9,624 bases of DNA from CBDVAK01 sp965371945 (GTDB taxonomy: Bacteria > Pseudomonadota > Gammaproteobacteria > Competibacterales > JAHEDQ01): positions 1-9,624 of the forward strand of contig CBDVAK010000125.1 in assembly GCA_965371945.1 (NCBI GenBank), read 5' to 3'. Below are positions 8,336-9,624 of this stretch, piece after piece. The notes below the pieces were generated by a model that did not search any database, was not told the origin of the DNA, and worked only from the letters and a program-made list of their open reading frames with translations. Numbering within the stretch: position 1 is the first letter of the stretch; each line of letters starts with the position of its first letter. The translations under genes and the position numbers were made by a program.

Positions 8336-9139
8336 CTACGGTTGCTTCCGCGACCAGACCTCGGGGCCGGCCGCGACCGCGTCATCGCTGCCACGCAACC
8401 ATATCGGCACGATCCACCTGTGGCCCTCGGCAAACGTCGGATTCAGCATTCGAAATCGTGACTGGTGCTGATTCACAAATGCCTGCGCGATCTCTTTCGG
8501 GTACTCTGTGGGCCAATTGATACAATCGACCTCCCGGTGCAGCAAGTTGCTCAGCATGGCATGCGGATCGGGGATGCGGCGCAGCGAGAGCATCTTGAAG
8601 AATGTTTGCTCGCCGGCCCAGAAGCCGTTGGCTTCCAGCACCGCATGGTCTTGCAAATCGGTACTGATGATGCGGTAGGGGCCACAATACAAACCCGGGT
8701 GCGTGGGTGTCACCTGGTACCGGCTTGTTGAGCGATATCGGCACCGGTCACCCTGGTAGCGCGGCAGTTCGAGGCGGGACGGGAGCGGGTATCCGCTTGC
8801 TTCGACACCCCGAACAACGGGGTTGACCCCGAGTCTGTGACGGACCTCGACGCGTACATCGGAGGGGAGGGGGCCGTCGTTGGCGATCCGCCGCGTCAAC
8901 TCGAGATCCGCCGCCCGCAGCGGCTGCCCGTCGGCCCAGCAGGCAGGACACCCGGCTGCCCCGCGCCGGCGGGAGTCTCCAACCCGGGTTTGCAGATCCG
9001 CGCTCGACAGTCGAAACGAGGTCAGACCGAGGAGGACTGCTCCCTGACCACGAGGTATCAGGGCCGGATTGGCCGGTAGCGGCAGGTCCGCGAGCCCGAC
9101 CACCAGATGATCTGGGCGACGTGATTTGACGATGTGCAT
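8336..9139 (-). pseudogene. Remnant of an ABC transporter family 5 solute-binding protein
   Basis: One 267-codon frame contains blocks typical of peptide-type family 5 periplasmic binding proteins in the right order. These are an N-terminal DHLVVGLADLPLPANPAL (10-27), WADGQPLRAADLELT (68-82), TPTHPGLYCGPYRI (144-157) with VLEANGFWAGEQTFFKML (167-184), and IPDPHAMLSNLLHREVD (189-205). A C-terminal WIVPIWLRG (242-250) is followed by a late Trp. Full family members run roughly 500-600 residues with a signal peptide. Here there is none, and the regions between blocks are missing or scrambled, notably about 100-143 and between 232 and 240. No permease or ATPase genes are beside it. Its GC at third codon positions looks lower than in neighbouring genes. 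I read it as a decayed gene with internal deletions; a shortened expressed protein is possible but less likely. The upstream boundary is uncertain: the frame continues into sequence antisense to the NTF2-like gene, where homology stops. Confidence 0.6.
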
Positions 9140-9162
9140 TATGGTGCCAGATGGAACGAAAC

Positions 9163-9570
9163 ATGAGCGATAATGCCAGGATACTGTTCGCCAACGAAGC
9201 GTTCTATCTCGCTTTCCGGAATCGTGACCTGGCGGCCATGGATGCGCTCTGGGCCCACGATTCCGAGGCCAGCTGCTTCCATCCCGGTTGGAGGACACTG
9301 CGAGGTCGGGCCCCGATCATGAAAAGCTGGCAGGGGATTTTCGCCCACCCCGGTTCGCCTTCGGTCGAGCTACATGGCGCGACCGCCAGGGCCATGGGCG
9401 ACATGGGGCTGGTGATCTGCTACGAAGTGCTGGGATCGAACACGCTGTGCGCAACCAATGTCTTTGTCCTGGAACAGGGCCAATGGCGGGTGTTGCACCA
9501 CCATGCCAGTCGTTGCACCGAAGCCGGGGACCAGCACCCGAAAGCGGGGCCACCGGAAACCATGCAATGA
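9163..9570 (+). CDS. NTF2/SnoaL-like domain protein (nuclear transport factor 2 family)
   Basis: This is a small soluble protein of the NTF2-like cone fold, a scaffold used by ketosteroid-isomerase, SnoaL cyclase and DUF4440 proteins. The substrate and reaction are unknown. In the 135-residue product I see AFYLAFRNRDLAAMDALWA near the N-terminus, a CFHPGWRTLRGR turn, IMKSWQGIF, and the closing strands CATNVFVLEQGQWRVLHHHAS. This matches a common gammaproteobacterial group in which a His-rich final strand lines the pocket. ATG 9163 is preferred because GGA at 9153-9155 precedes it by seven bases; ATG 9151 would add four residues but lacks a ribosome binding site. It diverges from the solute-binding-protein remnant 23 nt away. 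No clear promoter was found; TTGACG at 9126-9131 has no matching -10. The tail after about residue 118 is hydrophilic and probably disordered. Confidence 0.8.
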   Translation: MSDNARILFANEAFYLAFRNRDLAAMDALWAHDSEASCFHPGWRTLRGRAPIMKSWQGIFAHPGSPSVELHGATARAMGDMGLVICYEVLGSNTLCATNVFVLEQGQWRVLHHHASRCTEAGDQHPKAGPPETMQ

Positions 9571-9624
9571 GGCGATTGGCGGAAACAAAGTTACCAGATT
9601 GCGTAGGATTTTCGTTCGTATTCA

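Overview
The window is GC-rich and gene-dense. It looks like chromosomal DNA of a gammaproteobacterium. The order ftsK-lolA-rarA-serS on the + strand is a classic gammaproteobacterial cluster, and the FtsK, RarA, SerS and QmcA sequences closely match what I remember of the enterobacterial and pseudomonad proteins. A lineage near the Chromatiales/Ectothiorhodospiraceae would fit, but that is inference.

Layout. Positions 1-249 are non-coding leader. They hold a possible mobile-element edge (1-75), a terminator-like hairpin that could act in both directions (102-130), a weak promoter candidate and small hairpins ahead of ftsK. Positions 250-5942 hold four packed + strand genes: ftsK (DNA translocase, TTG start), lolA (periplasmic lipoprotein carrier, TTG start with a strong Shine-Dalgarno inside ftsK), rarA (AAA+ replication-fork ATPase, overlapping lolA by 8 nt) and serS (seryl-tRNA synthetase, 30 nt downstream). 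After a 109-nt spacer with a hairpin between two 10-bp direct repeats comes a TauE/SafE (TSUP) membrane transporter at 6052-6825. It is convergent with a minus-strand pair, qmcA (SPFH/band-7 membrane protein) and a short nfeD (ybbJ-like). That pair also overlaps by 8 nt and is probably translationally coupled.

Right of qmcA, positions 8336-9139 (minus strand) carry a shrunken remnant of a family 5 (peptide/nickel type) ABC solute-binding protein. Recognisable N-terminal, middle and C-terminal blocks remain in one open frame, but the signal peptide and about half the usual length are missing. A small NTF2/SnoaL-like gene at 9163-9570 (+) starts 23 nt from the remnant's 5' end. The last 54 bases hold nothing I can assign.

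How the genes fit together. The first block is housekeeping: chromosome segregation at division, outer-membrane lipoprotein transport, stalled-fork rescue and tRNA charging. The qmcA-nfeD pair is a conserved membrane-quality module. I saw no tRNA, rRNA, CRISPR array or complete insertion sequence, and no clear new defence or biosynthetic system. The least ordinary items are the in-frame solute-binding-protein remnant, the repeat/hairpin leader of the TSUP gene, and the Thr in LolA where E. coli has Arg43.
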